From positions 11,044,413-11,108,412 of the forward strand of contig CM065301.1 of NCBI GenBank assembly GCA_032871835.1: a DNA stretch of 64,000 bases. The letters are read 5' to 3'. Position numbers and translations under genes: made by a program. Below are positions 20,781 to 32,875 of this stretch, one piece after another. Position 1 is the stretch's first letter, and each line of letters begins with the position of its first letter. Source of the DNA: Dipteronia dyeriana (taxonomy: Eukaryota; Streptophyta; Magnoliopsida; Sapindales; Sapindaceae). The notes beneath the pieces were generated by a model, which was not told the DNA's origin, did not search any database, and saw nothing but the letters and a program-made list of their open reading frames with translations.

Positions 20781-22285
20781 AGATGAATTTTGGGTTCTTG
20801 CCATGCAAGAATAGCTTAACCAATTTGAAAGGAATGAGGTTTGGACTCTAGTTCCTAGGCCTAAGAACCTAAGAACACCAATGTGATAGGCACCAAGTGG
20901 GTATATAGGAACAAATCCGATGAGGATGGCAACATTGTGAGAAACAAGGCTAGGCTTGTAGCACAAGGATACTCTCAAATTGAAGGTATTGACTTTGATG
21001 AAACATTTGTTCCCGTTGCTAGGATTGAGTCCATTAGGCTTCTGTTATCCATTTCTTGTTTGCACAAGTTCACATTATATCAAATGGATGTTAAGAGTGC
21101 CTTTCTCAATGGTTTCTTGCAAGAGAAAGTATTTGTTGAACAACCCAAAGGATTTGTAGATCCTCACCACCCTAACCATGTCTATCATCTCAAGAAAGCT
21201 TTATATGGGTTGAAATAAGCACCAAGGGCTTGGTATGAGCGTCTCACCCAATATCTCTTAGACAATGGTTACACTAGGGGTAGTGTTGACAAGACTCTAT
21301 TCATCAAGAAAAACTAAGATGAGCTCTTTATAGCTCAAATCTATGTTGATGATATAGTATTTGGCTCCACAAATGACACCAAAGTCCAACAATTTATTGA
21401 TGTCATGTCTCATGAATTTGAGATGAGTCTTGTTGGTGAGCTAAGTTACTTTCTAGGTTTACAAATTAAGCAAATGGATGATGGGATTTTCATATCTCAA
21501 GCTAAGTATGACAAAAACCTAGTGAAGAAATTTGGCCTTGAAAGTGCCAAACATTGTGATACACCCATGAGTACCACTTTGAAGCTAAGCAAGGATGCTA
21601 GTGGTAAAAGTGTGGACCAAACTTTATATCGTGGCATGATTGGCAGCTTGCTCTATTTGACCGTAAGTAGGCCCGATATCTCCTTTAGTGTGGGTGTGTG
21701 TGCTAGGTACCAAGCGGATCCTACCGAGTCTCATCTCTCTTCTATTAAGAGAATCATTCGATATGTGAATGGGACATTCAACTATGGGATTTGGTACTCT
21801 TTTGACACTAATTCTAGTCTTGTAGGCTTTAGTGATGCAGATTGGGCAGGAAATTGTGATGATAGGAAAAGTACATCGGGCGGTTGCTTTTTCCTTGGGA
21901 ACAACCTTGTCTCTTGGTTTTGCAAGAAGCAAAATTCATTTCCTTGTCCACGGCTGAAGCCGAATACATTGCTGCTGGGAATCGATGCACACCACTCCTT
22001 TGGATGAAGCAAATGCTAGTCTACTATGGATTCAATCAAGGTACTCTTACTCTCTTTTGTGATAACATGAGTGCAATTAATATTTCAAAGAATCCGATTC
22101 AATATTCTAGGACTAAGCATATTGACATTCGTCATCATTTTATTAGAGAACTAGTTGAGAGCAAATGCATTGTACTTGAGCATGTAGGTACAAATGACCA
22201 ACTAGCGGATCTATTTACTAAACCCTTAGATGCTACTAGATTCAAGACTCTTAGTAGATCTATTGAGATTTGTTTAATGGAGTGA
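20781..22285 (+). pseudogene. copia reverse transcriptase-RNase H (broken)
   Basis: RT blocks in order: [14 protein letters not shown] (about 20886), [25 protein letters not shown] (about 21087), LYGLK followed by TAA at 21216, IYVDDIVFG (about 21341, catalytic YVDD intact) and SYFLGLQI. RNase H follows with GFSDADWAGN (about 21826), KSTSGGCFFLG and, after a frame change near 21930, TAEAEYIAAG, CDNMSAINISKNP and TKHIDIRHHFIRE. TGA at 22283-22285 is the normal end. Several stops (20781, 20812, 21216, 21316) disable it. Confidence 0.87.
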
Positions 22286-23499
22286 TGTGTTGTGGTCTTT
22301 GACCCCATATGGGGAACTCAAGCAAAGAGAGCTATTACATACTTGTTGCATGCAATTTTTCTTAAATATGTTTATGCCTCTTTATTGATTGTTTGAGTAG
22401 CTTGGTTGCACTTATAGTATATTATATTTTCTTAAATAAGTGTGAACATTGCTTTAATTACAATCCATGTCATATTTATGTTCAAACATGCATTTTTGGA
22501 CTAGGAGATATACATTGGAAGTACATGTTTGAATGACCTATAATTATCTCCATGACATGATGAATCTTAAATGACATGCTAATGAAAAATGATAAAGCAT
22601 GATTTGTTGATTGCAATTGTTAAATGCAACACATTGTGTGAAACATACTAGTGAGACTAAAATGTTTAATCAATGTCTCTCTCTCTCTTTATTAGTTGAA
22701 CATGGATATTATCATACGGGTATCCTCCCGGAAAAATCAAATAGGGTGCAAAGTTGCTCATGCCTGGTTTAGCTTTTAAAGTTGGATAGTGCCTTTAAAA
22801 CTTGATATTTATAAGAAATCTATATCCTTGCTTCTCTCATGACAAATGGTGAAATTGGTTTGAATTATATTGGAAACCTTTGTCATTTGCTTTGCCAAAT
22901 ACCATTGTTTTTGGACTTGAATGCAACATGTCTTGTATGCAAAGCATTTTTTGATTCACACATTGTCTTCAAATAAATCTCCTTGTGTCTCTCCTATCAA
23001 TTGAGATTGCATAAATGTGGCTTATATAATTATGCAATAATCTTGTATGCTATTTTCTTTCTTTGGCTTGAGTGACCCGGTTGGGAACTTCTCCTTTTCC
23101 TATATCATGACAAAAAGGGGGAGTAGCATTGACCTAGCATTATGATGTTTGGGGAGTAGCATGTGTTGGCTTTGAGGGGGAGCATTGCATTGCATTGCAT
23201 GAGTGTACTTGTTTGAGGGGGAGCATTGCATGAGCATTTCATGATATCATACTCATATTTCTAAATGCAAATGCTTTTGTTTATATTCACTTGATCATCT
23301 CACATGCACTTGGTTTGGAAAGAGTATCTGTGCTTGCCTTGTGTGTAGGGTTGATAGTTCTACAAGAGATTGAAGACTTGAAGTTTTTTTTTTTAATGTT
23401 TATCTCTTTGTAATGTAGAATATCTTTCCGGTGTTTTATTTTGTTTTGTGAGGATCAATGTGAGGATCAATGTGAGTGGTGGTTTTGTCACAAAATAGC
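22286..23499 (+). other. non-coding 3' segment of the Sirevirus-like element with repeated purine tracts
   Basis: Between the end of RNase H and the 3' LTR lies 1.2 kb without a credible protein. It holds AAAAAGGGGGAG (about 23112), GAGGGGGAGCATTGCAT (about 23174) and the same phrase again (about 23215), plus CATTGCATTGCATTGCAT. Sireviruses are known for multiple polypurine tracts in this region. An env-like gene, present in some relatives, is not visible. Confidence 0.65.
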
Positions 23500-23512
23500 C
23501 AAAGGGGGAGAT
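23500..23512 (+). promoter_or_regulatory. polypurine tract of the Sirevirus-like element
   Basis: CAAAGGGGGAGAT immediately precedes the TG of the 3' LTR, in the position of the plus-strand primer. Confidence 0.9.
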
Positions 23513-25089
23513 TGAAAAGTCCTCATTTGTTGATTGACTTATTTCGTGAACAACCACATTGTTGGGGTTCATGTAAGGGTAGCTTAGGCTCTCAAGACCT
23601 CAAGAGGAGAAACACCAAAGGTAAAATTCTTGTGCTTACTTATTTTGAAGAGATAGTTGCACACACTCACATATTCATGGATAACTCTTGATTTTATATG
23701 TTGAGTGTTTTCTTGTGTGTATTTTAGTTTGAATGACTCTTGTTGACCTGTTTGCATCTTGCTATGAAAGTTGTATGTCATGCTAGACATTAAAATAGGA
23801 TGTAATTTCATCACTCTTGAACTTATTGTTTTGTGCATTTGAGTGTTAAAAAAATAGGCATTGCGCTGGTGGTGCGCTACTCGACCAGCGCAACTTTCAC
23901 AGTGGACTGTCGCTAGTGTTGCGCCACTGAGTTGCGCTGCTGCACCCGCGTATAGTTGAGAAATGTGGGCGTGCGCTGATTGTGCGCTACTCGTCCAGCG
24001 CACCTTACTAGGGCAAACTTCCCAGAGAATCTACGCTTGTGTTGCGCTACTGGATGCGCCACTAGTCCTGCGCCTATTTTAAAAAAAGGTTGTGCGCTGG
24101 TGCTGCGCTACTCGACCAGCGCACGTCACCAGTGCACACAGAGGAAGTTGAAACGTTTTTTCCAAAACGACCTCACTTTGTTTGGATCTTATATATATAT
24201 AACTCAATGCCTTAAGGTCGTGCATAAGTTCAGAATATCACATTTCTTCCTTATAACACATTTCAAAGGAAAAACACTTCCAAGAACTCATTTTTAATCA
24301 CTCAAAGCATTTCCATGAGCATTAAATCTTCATATTGCATCATCTAAGTTCATCTAAAATGCATCTATGGATAGGGTTGCTTCATCACATCTTGTTTGGT
24401 AAGCTCTTCACTATCTTCTTACAAGTTAAGTGCTTTTGCTTGCTAAACCATCTCTTTAATTAATTGTATTATCCTAGAATATTTTCTTGATACAAATTAG
24501 AGATTGTTGTGATGCCATGATTAAGTGTTGTATTGTGATAGCTTCATAAGATTTTTTGATCTATGTTTAGCTAAGTTATTTGAACATGTCATTTAGCATT
24601 TGATATCTAGGATTGCATTCATTGTCATCTCATTATCCTAGATAAGCATATAGGGTTTCCTAGCATTGTTTGTTCATTGAATATCATCATATATTCACTT
24701 AGGACATTTTATCTCTTCATTGAGAAGTAAGACTTGTGTTACTTCCGGGAGTAGGTAGCTTAAAGCACAAGCATGATGAACTAGGTTCACTTATACCGGG
24801 ATTAGGTAGTGGTGGAGGATTAAACCGGGATTAGGTTGTAATTCCTTTATCATTAATGGATTTGAGGTTCTAGTGTGGCGCGCTCATCAGCCCGTGGTTT
24901 TTCCCTTTTGGAGGGTTTCCACGTATATCTCAAGTGTCTTTAATATTTCTGTATTTTTAAACTTGTGATTGCATTGTAATTAGCTAGGGGCATTTTCGTC
25001 AACTTGACTTAACAAAAATTGGGTAAAAGTTAATTTAAATCTATTCACCCACGTCTAGATTAATATTACAAACCATATTATTTGTTTCA
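23513..25089 (+). repeat. 3' LTR of the Sirevirus-like element
   Basis: Starts TGAAAAGTCC and ends TTTGTTTCA. It matches the 5' LTR along its length with scattered changes, including the palindromic boxes at 23861-24140 and the TATA run at 24189-24202. Confidence 0.88.
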
Positions 25090-25480
25090 TAACCTAATAT
25101 CAAACGAAACACTAGTTATATTACTGAATAAAGTGGGGACCCGATACATGAAAGTTTGGTCTTGTCACTCGACGTTTTAATTGATATCATTAAATTTCAA
25201 GATGATTGAGCGAGGTTTATTTACATAATCGTAACTTAATATCAATTGAAACACTAGTTATATATAGGTTCAAGTAAGTTCAATAAATGCGAAGTAAAGA
25301 ATTAATGAAACGCTTTAAAAACTTAACTCGACCTATATTTTAACTTCTTATAAATGAGCTTGTCTTCCCCCATTGCAACACCATCGAGAAAGGAAAGGGA
25401 TCGATCACTAACGAACACCTTTATGTAAGGAGATTAAATATATAACAAACTAATCTTTTACGTTAAGGAGATTAAATATA
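25090..25480 (+). repeat. rejoined array unit 2 with a local partial duplication
   Basis: After the copia target site the array resumes with CTAATATCAAACGAAACACT, then jumps back at about 25115 to GAATAAAGTGGGGACCCG, sequence already present before the insertion at about 16539. So roughly 145 bases of the unit are present twice around the insertion. The usual order then continues to the gene. Confidence 0.7.
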
Positions 25481-25489
25481 TAACAAACT

Positions 25490-25845
25490 CTTGCTTAATT
25501 ACCTTTTTCTTGTTGAGCGAGATAGCCATTCTTTCACCCGTGCTTGCTGCTCGCGACCTGGGAGAAGTTGTTGCTGTTCCCCCGTTACCAAATAGCACTC
25601 ACGATTTCTTAGAACAATGTGTGGCAAAACTGAAACCAAGGTGTGGTAATCAGCTCGCTGGAAGCCTGTTCGGAACTGGAACTGTCTCACCTGATAGTTG
25701 TCATAACCTTCCTACGCTCGGACGACCTTGCTATGACGAGTTTTTGGCTGTAACTCTTCCTTACCACAAAGTTGATGCAGCCAAAGTTAAAGCTAAGAGT
25801 GAAAAGGTTTGGAACGATTGTGCAAAAATCAAGCCAACTGCTTGA
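25490..25845 (+). pseudogene. ECA1/prolamin-like secreted protein, array copy 2 (start codon region replaced)
   Basis: The stretch that should hold ATG and the next codons is replaced by a second copy of the leader phrase AAGGAGATTAAATATATAAC, so no ATG remains in frame before the signal peptide. From the hydrophobic segment (about 25492) the frame is open to TGA 25845 and ends KIKPTA. The Cys pair is broken: SPDSCHN replaces SPDCCHN, leaving five of six Cys. A non-ATG start is possible in principle, but I judge this copy non-functional. It is near-identical to copy 5 (36808-37143), its partner in the 11.3 kb duplication. Confidence 0.8.
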
Positions 25846-27449
25846 GCATTATAAATTGTTTTATTTAATAAACATTGTGATGCAAAATCACAGAGAGCTA
25901 TAAAGGATTATCTTCATCATTATGCATTGTTATGTGCACGGAAAACTATTCACATAAAACTAATACTTATTTTTACTCGTACGCCAACCGCGTTTAAATA
26001 AGTTCTATGTCATACGTTTGAATTTAACGGTCCTCTTACCATGCATAGTGTTACCAATATAAGTGAATAAAATATTTTCAAAAAGTAACATGGAAGTAGC
26101 AGTAAATTTTAATAAAACGACTGCTACGAATGATGAATAAACCGTCATAGTTATATACGTAAAGTTTAATCGTGTTCGTAAGTAGAAAAAAAAACAGTAC
26201 TATGAACACTACTCATTTTATTTTACTGTACGAAGATATCGATAATTTAAAAATTCAGCAACATAAAAATCAATACTCATTATTTCTTATATGTAACCTT
26301 TAAAATATTGAGAAATCAAAACTAATATTGGTTATTTCTTTTAGGTAAGGTATATTTATATTCTGGAGGGATTTTACGTTTCGCTGTCAATCGTTTTTTA
26401 TATGACAGAATAAAGTTTATAACGATCGAAATTTCATATATTTGATTCGTAGAAGTAGAACGTTTGATAAAGTTGTTTCATGAAGTTAAGAAAGTTTTTA
26501 TTGTCTCGGGAATATTATTTTCTAAACAAAACTCGTAAAATTTACAGTGTCATGGAATCGTTCTCGTATAAATGAAGTACATCATGTTTATGAATTAAAT
26601 TACTTTGTTAGAACAAATAAGTGAAAGTAACAAATTTTTTAATACATAAAAAAGGGAATTCTTCTTACAAACGAAATTTACGTATTTTGTCGAGACAACG
26701 TTTCTCAAACTAATTAGTTTTCAAAATAAAAAAAAAACGATGTCCCCTTACGAATACTTTTTCTAGATAATTACGAATGAATCGATCACGACATAAGCAT
26801 ATTGGCGAACACAGTAACAATTTCATATCTTAAGCGACTTATTATTTTAAGACAAATAATTTATAAATTCTACTTTGTCTTTTTTAGTTATTTGGCCAAA
26901 AAAATATTAAATACGAAAGAGTATAATATCGAATACATGGAAAATAAAGAGGAAAAACAACATTGAAAAAAGAAAAAAACCAAACTATTTTTGTGTAAAT
27001 TGTGCATTTTGCTACAGCCTTTATATTTTCCGAAGGTAGCTTTATGTTTTGATTTATATCGACAACTAATCGTGTAACATATCAGAATGTTACCACCACG
27101 TATATTACTGAATAAAGTGGGGAACCGGTTCCTGAAAGTTTGGTCTTGTCACTGGACGTTTTAATTGATATCATTAAATTTCAAGATGATTGAGCGAGGT
27201 TTTTTTCACATAATCGTAACTTAATATCAATCGAAACACTAGTTATATATCGGTTCAAGTAAGTTCAATAAATGTGAAGTAAAGAATTAATGAAACGCTT
27301 TAAAAACTTAACTCGACCTGTATTTTAACTTCTTATAAATGAGCTTGTCATCCCCTATTGCAACACCATTGAGAGAGGAAAGGGATCGATCACTAACGAA
27401 CACCTTTAATTAAGGAGATAAAATATATAACAGACTAATCTTTTACGTT

Positions 27450-27827
27450 ATGACAGGTATCGGTAGCTACTCTTGCTTAATTTCCTTTTTCTTGTTGAGC
27501 GAGATAGCCCTTCCTTCGCCCGTGCTTACTGCTCGCGACCTGGGGGAAGTTGTTGCTCTTCCCCCGTTACCAAAGAGCACTCATGATTTCTAGGAGCAAT
27601 GTGCGGCAAAACTAAAATCGGGGTGTGGTAATCAGCTCGCAGGAAGCCTGTTCGGAACTGGAATGGTCTCACCTGATTGTTGTCATAACCTTTCTACGTT
27701 CGGACGACCTTGCTATGACGAGTTTTTGGCTGTAACTCTTCCTTACCACAAAGTTGATGCAGCCAAAGTTAAAGCTAAGAGTGAAAAGGTTTGGAACGAT
27801 TGTGCGAAAATCAGGCCTTCTGCTTGA
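27450..27827 (+). pseudogene. ECA1/prolamin-like secreted protein, array copy 3 (nonsense)
   Basis: ATG at 27450 starts MTGIGSYSCLISFFLL, a good signal peptide with likely cleavage near TARDLG. A TAG codon (about 27591) stands in HDF*EQC, just before the first cysteine, in place of a Leu codon. After it the frame is open through all six Cys to TGA at 27827, so a single change disables an otherwise complete 125-residue gene. TATA box at 27334; AATAAA at about 27849. The gypsy element starts 74 bases after the stop codon, in the 3' untranslated area. Confidence 0.82.
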
Positions 27828-27900
27828 GCATTATAAATTGTTTTATTTAATAAACACTGTGATGCAAAATCACAGAGAGCTATAAAGGTTTATCTTCATC

Positions 27901-28295
27901 TGACGTAGCGGAAGCTAAATAATCTCGAATCCACGAGAGAGTTGTGTTCAAAGAAAAATTTTATTGATGAATGAATAATAATAATTCCTACAACCTCCCT
28001 GACTCTTTGCTTAAATAGAAAATAAATAGAATCAACTAATATCAAACAAGTTTGATTTATTTCCTAATCCTAAACGGACTGAAAAACTAATATCAAACAG
28101 GTTTGATTTATTTCCTAATCCTAAACGGACTGAAAAAAATCTAATATCAAACAAGTTTGATTTATTTCCTATTTTCAAAACTAACAACTAATGTCTTGCA
28201 AAACAAGAAAATTCAACTAACAAGTAAACTAACTAACAATATCAACTTCCTCATGACTGATTCCCACGGCTACAACTTCCTCATGTCCTACATCA
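27901..28295 (-). repeat. 3' LTR of gypsy copy A
   Basis: Runs TGACGTAGCG to CCTACATCA on the + strand. It contains three near-repeats of about 50 bases, each with ATCAAAC[AG][AG]GTTTGAT, itself a near palindrome, plus TTATTTCCTAATCC (28040-28165). The last 22 codons of pol read into this LTR. Confidence 0.9.
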
Positions 28296-29827
28296 GTCTC
28301 CTCCTCTTGAAAACAAACTCGTCCTGAGTCATCCGAATACAAGGGCACATCCTCATGGTACTCTGAAAGATCGGCTACATTGAACGTATTGAAGATGTTC
28401 CAATTATCTGGCAGCTGTAGGATATAGGCATTGTCATTAATTTTCTTGGCGACCCTGAAAGGTCCATACTTTCGTTTATGTAGCTTAGTTCGGATTCCAG
28501 GAAACCAATTTTTTCGTAAATAGGCCATCACCAAATCTCCCTCTGCGAACTCTTTCTTGCCCCGATGTTGGTCTGCAGCAGTTTTGTAAGCAGAATTAGC
28601 AGCCTCCAAGCTAGCTTGCACTTCCGAATGTAGTTGTTGAATCCGTTCAGCTAGATTTTCTCCAGCTGTACTGACTTTCGGTTGGATTGGTAATGTGACC
28701 AGGTCCATCGCGTGTTTTGGCTGCTGAGTATATACAACTTTAAAAGGAGTTTTATTCGTCGAGCGATTGGTCATACTGTTGTATGCAAATTCTGCTTGAG
28801 CCAGGTCAAGATCCCATCGTTTTGGCTTTTCTCTGCTGATACATCGTAACATATTACCCAAAGTACGGTTTACCATCTCAGTTTGGCCGTCCGTTTGTGG
28901 ATGGAAAGCACTGTTGAACTGCAATTGGGTATCAAATTTCTTCCACAAGGTCCTCCAAAAATGGCTTACGAATTTGACGTCACAATCTGATGTGATGGTC
29001 TTTAGAACTCCATGTAAATGTACCACTTCGCGAAAAAACAAGTCGGCATTATTGCTTGCATCTGCAGTCTTTTTACAGGCGAAGAAATGCGCCATTTTTG
29101 AAAACCGGTCGACCACCACCATGATGGAAGCTTTTTCCCTCTGAGTTTGTGGTAATCCAAGCACAAAGTCCATCGACAAATCTTCCCAAATTGTCTTCGG
29201 AACGGGCAGGGGAGTATATAAACCGGTATTTTGGGACTGTCCTTTCGATTCCTGACACACTCGACAGTGTTGGACGATTTTCCCCAAGTCTCTCTTCAGC
29301 TGCGTCCAGTAATAACGATCGGTGATCAACGTGATTGTCTTGTCACGTCCCAAGTGACCGCCCAATCCACCTCCTTGAAGTTCCTGCATAATCTTCTCCC
29401 GCAATGACCCTTTTGGAATGCATAATTTATTGGATTTAAATAAATATCCATCGTGTATCAGAAAGTCACCTACATTTTGGTGAGTGCTGCACTTGTCCCA
29501 CACTTCCTTGAAGTCCTCATCAGTGACATATTGGTCTTTCAAAGTCTCAAAACCAGTGATCTCAGCTTCTACCGTCACCAGCAGTGTGGTCCGCCTACTC
29601 AATGCGTCAGCGACTTTGTTCATCAGTCCAGCTTTGTGTTTTAGGGAAAAGGTAAATTTTTGCATGTATGTGATCCATTGGGCATGCATGTTGTTCATGT
29701 GGTGTTGGTTGTTGATGAATTTTAGAGCTTGATGATCACCGTACAACACGAATTCCTTTTGGATCAAGTAATGCTGCCAATGCATGAGAGCTCGGTAGAC
29801 ATCATAATTTTTTTTTTCGTAGGTCAT
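28229..29827 (-). pseudogene. gypsy RNase H end and integrase, copy A
   Basis: A 532-codon open frame, the longest in the window. It begins [12 protein letters not shown] in mid RNase H. The TAG just upstream replaces a conserved Trp (SDTRQR*MTYEKK), so it is not a natural start. RNase H ends at KVADALSRR. The integrase zinc domain has [15 protein letters not shown], where the first His is Gln, and CRVCQ. The core has [15 protein letters not shown] and [12 protein letters not shown], so D, D and E are present. The C-terminal part ends with GPFRVAKKI and [10 protein letters not shown]. It overlaps the 3' LTR by 67 bases. Confidence 0.85.
28296..28309 (-). promoter_or_regulatory. polypurine tract of gypsy copy A
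   Basis: On the - strand CAAGAGGAGGAGAC directly precedes the 3' LTR. It also encodes the QEEET part of the polyprotein tail, so coding and priming functions overlap. Confidence 0.75.
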
Positions 29828-30783
29828 CTATCGCTGTCTCGTGTCACTTAATTTTTCACTAAAGAATTCCACCGGTCTACCTTCTTGAGATAAAATGGCC
29901 CCAATTCCCTTTCCTGAAGCATCACAATCGACTTCGAATAACTTGTCAAAATCTGGTAATGCGAGGACAGGAGTTGTGCTTAGTTTCTCTTTCAGTAGCG
30001 CGAAGCTTGTTTCTTGCTCTTCTGCCCATCGAAAACAGCCTTTTTTTGTGTATTCAGTCAATGGTGCTACCAAGCTGCTGAAATTTCGAATGAACCTTCG
30101 GTAGAACGTTGCTAACCCATGGAAGCTTCGCACGTCTGTCACCATTGATGGGGTCGGCCATTCACGAATTACCTTGACCTTTGCCTCATCCACTTGGACC
30201 CCATTCTTTCCCACGATAAACCCCAAAAAAACCAACTGGTCTTGCAAGAAATTACACTTATTCTTGTTCACGTACAGGTGATTTTTCTGCAGTACTATTA
30301 ACACTTCTCTCAGGTGTCTCAAGTGTGTCTCTTCATCTGGGCTGTAAATAAGAATATCGTCGAAGTAAACAACGACAAATTTGTATGAAAAAGGTCTCAG
30401 TACCTGATTCATGAGTCTCATAAAGTGCTTGGAGCGTTGGAGAGACCGAACGGCATCACAGACCATTCGTACAACCCTTCACGCGTTTTAAACGCGGTTT
30501 TCCACTCGTCTCCCGGCCTAATCCGAATCTGATGGTACCCGCTTCGCAGGTCAATTTTGGAGAACACTTTTGCTCCTCTCAATTGGTTGATCATGTATTG
30601 GATTGTGGGTATCGGGTGACGGTAAAGGATTGTAATTTTATTGATTGCCCGGCTGTCAATATACATTCGTCAAGTTCCATCTTTCTTGGGTACTAGTAAT
30701 GCAGGCACTGCACAAAGGCTCTTGCTCTCCTGGATGTATCCCTTCTGTAACAAATCATCATCTTGACTTTGTAGTATCTTGTG
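29828..30783 (-). pseudogene. gypsy reverse transcriptase, copy A (frameshifted)
   Basis: Blocks: [12 protein letters not shown] (about 30660), [28 protein letters not shown] (about 30425), then a one-frame shift inside 30418-30466, after which [24 protein letters not shown] (YFDD intact, about 30360), [12 protein letters not shown] and [12 protein letters not shown] follow. The RNase H core [16 protein letters not shown] is at about 29930. In-frame stops also lie near 30668 and 30783. Enzyme of element replication in living relatives; broken here and identically in copy B. Confidence 0.85.
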
Positions 30784-31530
30784 TTATTGTGGACTCATCT
30801 TATAGTGTGCTAGGTTTGGTAGACTCGCTCCTGGAATCAGATCAATTTGATGTTGTATTTCTCGTATTGGTGGTAATCCCAATGGTAGTTCTTTTGGTGT
30901 AAGTTCAGAAAACTCGGTTACCAAAGGAAGAACCTTTTCGGGTATTGTTTCCTCTTCCATGTCATCCTCTTGAGTTAACAACGCACAAGCTTGGCATTCC
31001 TCGGTCACATGAGTTGTTGCCATGGCTAGGAAATTTTCTCCTTCCTCTAGCCGGGTCTCTGTCTTCAAAGTAGGTGGTTTTAATATGATTTTTTTCCCTT
31101 TCCACCATAATTCGTAGGTATTGGCTCTTCTTTTGAAAATGATGTCCACATCGTATTGCCATGGTCTTCCTAACAAAATCTGGCAAGCATCCAGAACCAC
31201 TACATCACACACAATCTCATCTTTGTAATTCTTACCAATTGATAGCGGTACTTTGCACACTTCATCGACTACATATGCAGCGCCTTCCACCTTTCGAATC
31301 CAACGCAAGCCATAGGGTTGTGGGTGTTTCGCAGTGGACAGTTTCACCTTTCGAACCAGCTCTTTGGACACCAAGTTCTTTGAACTAACTGTGTCTATCA
31401 CTACCTTCGCTATCACCCCATTGATAAGGGCATTGGTTCGGAAGACTTGATGGCGAGTCGAAAGTTCTGGTCCCCTTTTTGATGTCAAGAAAACCCTTTG
31501 AACGATACAATTTATTTTTTTTGTCTTCAC
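30784..31530 (-). pseudogene. gypsy protease region, copy A
   Basis: A 248-codon frame contains VIDTVSSKNLVS, corresponding to the retropepsin D-[ST]-G block but with Val in place of Gly. It continues with LLGRPWQYDVD, the usual second half, and an acidic linker before QHQIDLIPGASLPN, which leads into RT. Between this frame and gag a lysine-rich stretch has a stop near 31617. The Gly-to-Val change would be expected to abolish protease activity. Confidence 0.75.
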
Positions 31531-31683
31531 CTTTTTTGCTTCTAGATTTTCTGCCGAGCTGTGCTGTGTAGATTTCTTTAATAATAATTTTTTTTTTGTC
31601 TGACTTTCACACGGTTAATGCATCACCATTCCAACGAAGTCGTCATCCTCACCCTCCTCAATTCCATCGACCACCTCTGTTTC

Positions 31684-32838
31684 CTAACCATTGTCCCCTT
31701 CTTCTTCACAGTCACCTTCAACAAAATTGACAGCAGGTCTTTGTGGGCATTGATTCGAACGGTGTCCAGGTTGGTGACATCTGTAGCATAGTGAGGGCAT
31801 TGGTTTAGCATAAGGATTCCATGCTTGTTGTGGAGCAGATCTCCTTGGTCGACCATCAGTAGTCACGATCTCAGTGGCTGGTTCAGTTATTGGCGTTACT
31901 TTGCTTGGACCTGCTTGGAACTGCTGGTTTGTGAACTTGGTTAGCACAAGAGGTGCTAGGATGGGCTCTTCAGCCTTTCGTGCCAAATCGAAAGCTTGTC
32001 CGAGCGTGAATGTATTAAGCATCTTCATTTGGTCTTGTATTTTCCGTTTCAAACCTCCTCTAAACCTTGCGATTTGCATGTTTTCATTGTCTGGCAGCAA
32101 GTTCCGCGAATTTAGTCGAATGAACTCATCGATGTATTCTTCCACAGTCCGATTCCCCTGTTTGCAGTTCTGTAACTGTACATATAAACGCTGCTCATAA
32201 TCAAGAGGTAGGAACTTACCCATGAATTTACTTTTCATCTTCTCTCACGTTGCAATCGGAGGTTTTCTGTCCAGCACTCGCTTGTTTTTCAGGTACTTCC
32301 AATATGCTGCAGCCGATCCTTTCAATTTATTGGCCACCACTTTGAGTTTTCGGTCTTCAGAACAGTCCATCACCCCAAATCCTGTCTCAACCTCGTCAAT
32401 CCAAGAGAAAAATTCATCCACATTCTGTGTTCCTTTGAAGATTGGCATCTCCACATTAAGTTTATAATCTCGGTCACCTTGGGTTCTCCTCGGAGACTGA
32501 TTTTCAGATTCCATCAATTGAGAATTTGGGGACAAAAACATGGATAACGATTGTGTGTTTTAGACTTGCGGTGTGTTTTCAGGATTACGTGTCAAGGACG
32601 TCGGGCCACGAGTGATCTCATCTACCCCTCTACGTCACTGGTTGTCTACCCTGTTGCCATTAGGGAACAACACCTCTAATCTTTGAAGAACCTTCTCAAG
32701 CTGAGCCTGCAGTAACGGAACCCCATCGATTAGTGGACGAATGTAATTGATGGTGGCAGTAACAACCCCGGTTGCTATTGCCCTTATTCGCTGATCGTCG
32801 TCAGTCAAACAATTACTCCCAATATCGTCGCGCGCCAT
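31684..32838 (-). pseudogene. gypsy gag, copy A (three in-frame stops)
   Basis: Likely natural start at MARDDIGSN (32838), just inside the primer site. The same frame continues through a TGA (about 32635), a second stop (about 32560) and a third at about 32245. The core has PIFKGTQNVDEFFSWIDEVE, AAAYWKYLKNKR, MGKFLPLDYEQRLYVQLQNC and TVEEYIDEF, then the zinc knuckle CYRCHQPGHRSNQC near 31775-31815. All pieces share one reading frame, so only nonsense changes, not indels, break gag. It would form the particle shell. Confidence 0.8.
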
Positions 32839-32860
32839 CAGAAATTTTGCTAAGGGCGTA

Positions 32861-32873
32861 GGCTCTGATACCA
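32861..32873 (-). promoter_or_regulatory. primer-binding site of gypsy copy A
   Basis: On the - strand TGGTATCAGAGCC lies two bases inside the 5' LTR and matches initiator Met tRNA in complement. Confidence 0.9.
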
Positions 32874-32875
32874 CT

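Larger units (their letters stand above)
16649..25089 (+). mobile_element. Sirevirus-like Ty1/copia retrotransposon
   Basis: Two long LTRs (16649-18229 and 23513-25089) flank a + strand gag-PR-INT-RT-RH polyprotein. Integrase before RT defines copia. Sirevirus-like traits are LTRs over 1.5 kb with palindromic GC-rich boxes before the TATA box, a 1.2 kb segment after RNase H, and repeated AAAGGGGGAG-type tracts. The element sits in the upstream part of array unit 2. The flanking five bases are TAGCT (16644-16648) and TAACC (25090-25094), each one change from TAACT in uninterrupted units, so a decayed target duplication. Gag and pol carry many stops. Confidence 0.88.

Noticed and set aside
28914..32467. 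Forward-strand frames inside the - strand gypsy elements (also 40212-43765)
   Set aside because: They lie opposite clear RT, integrase, protease and gag sequence and are antisense shadows.
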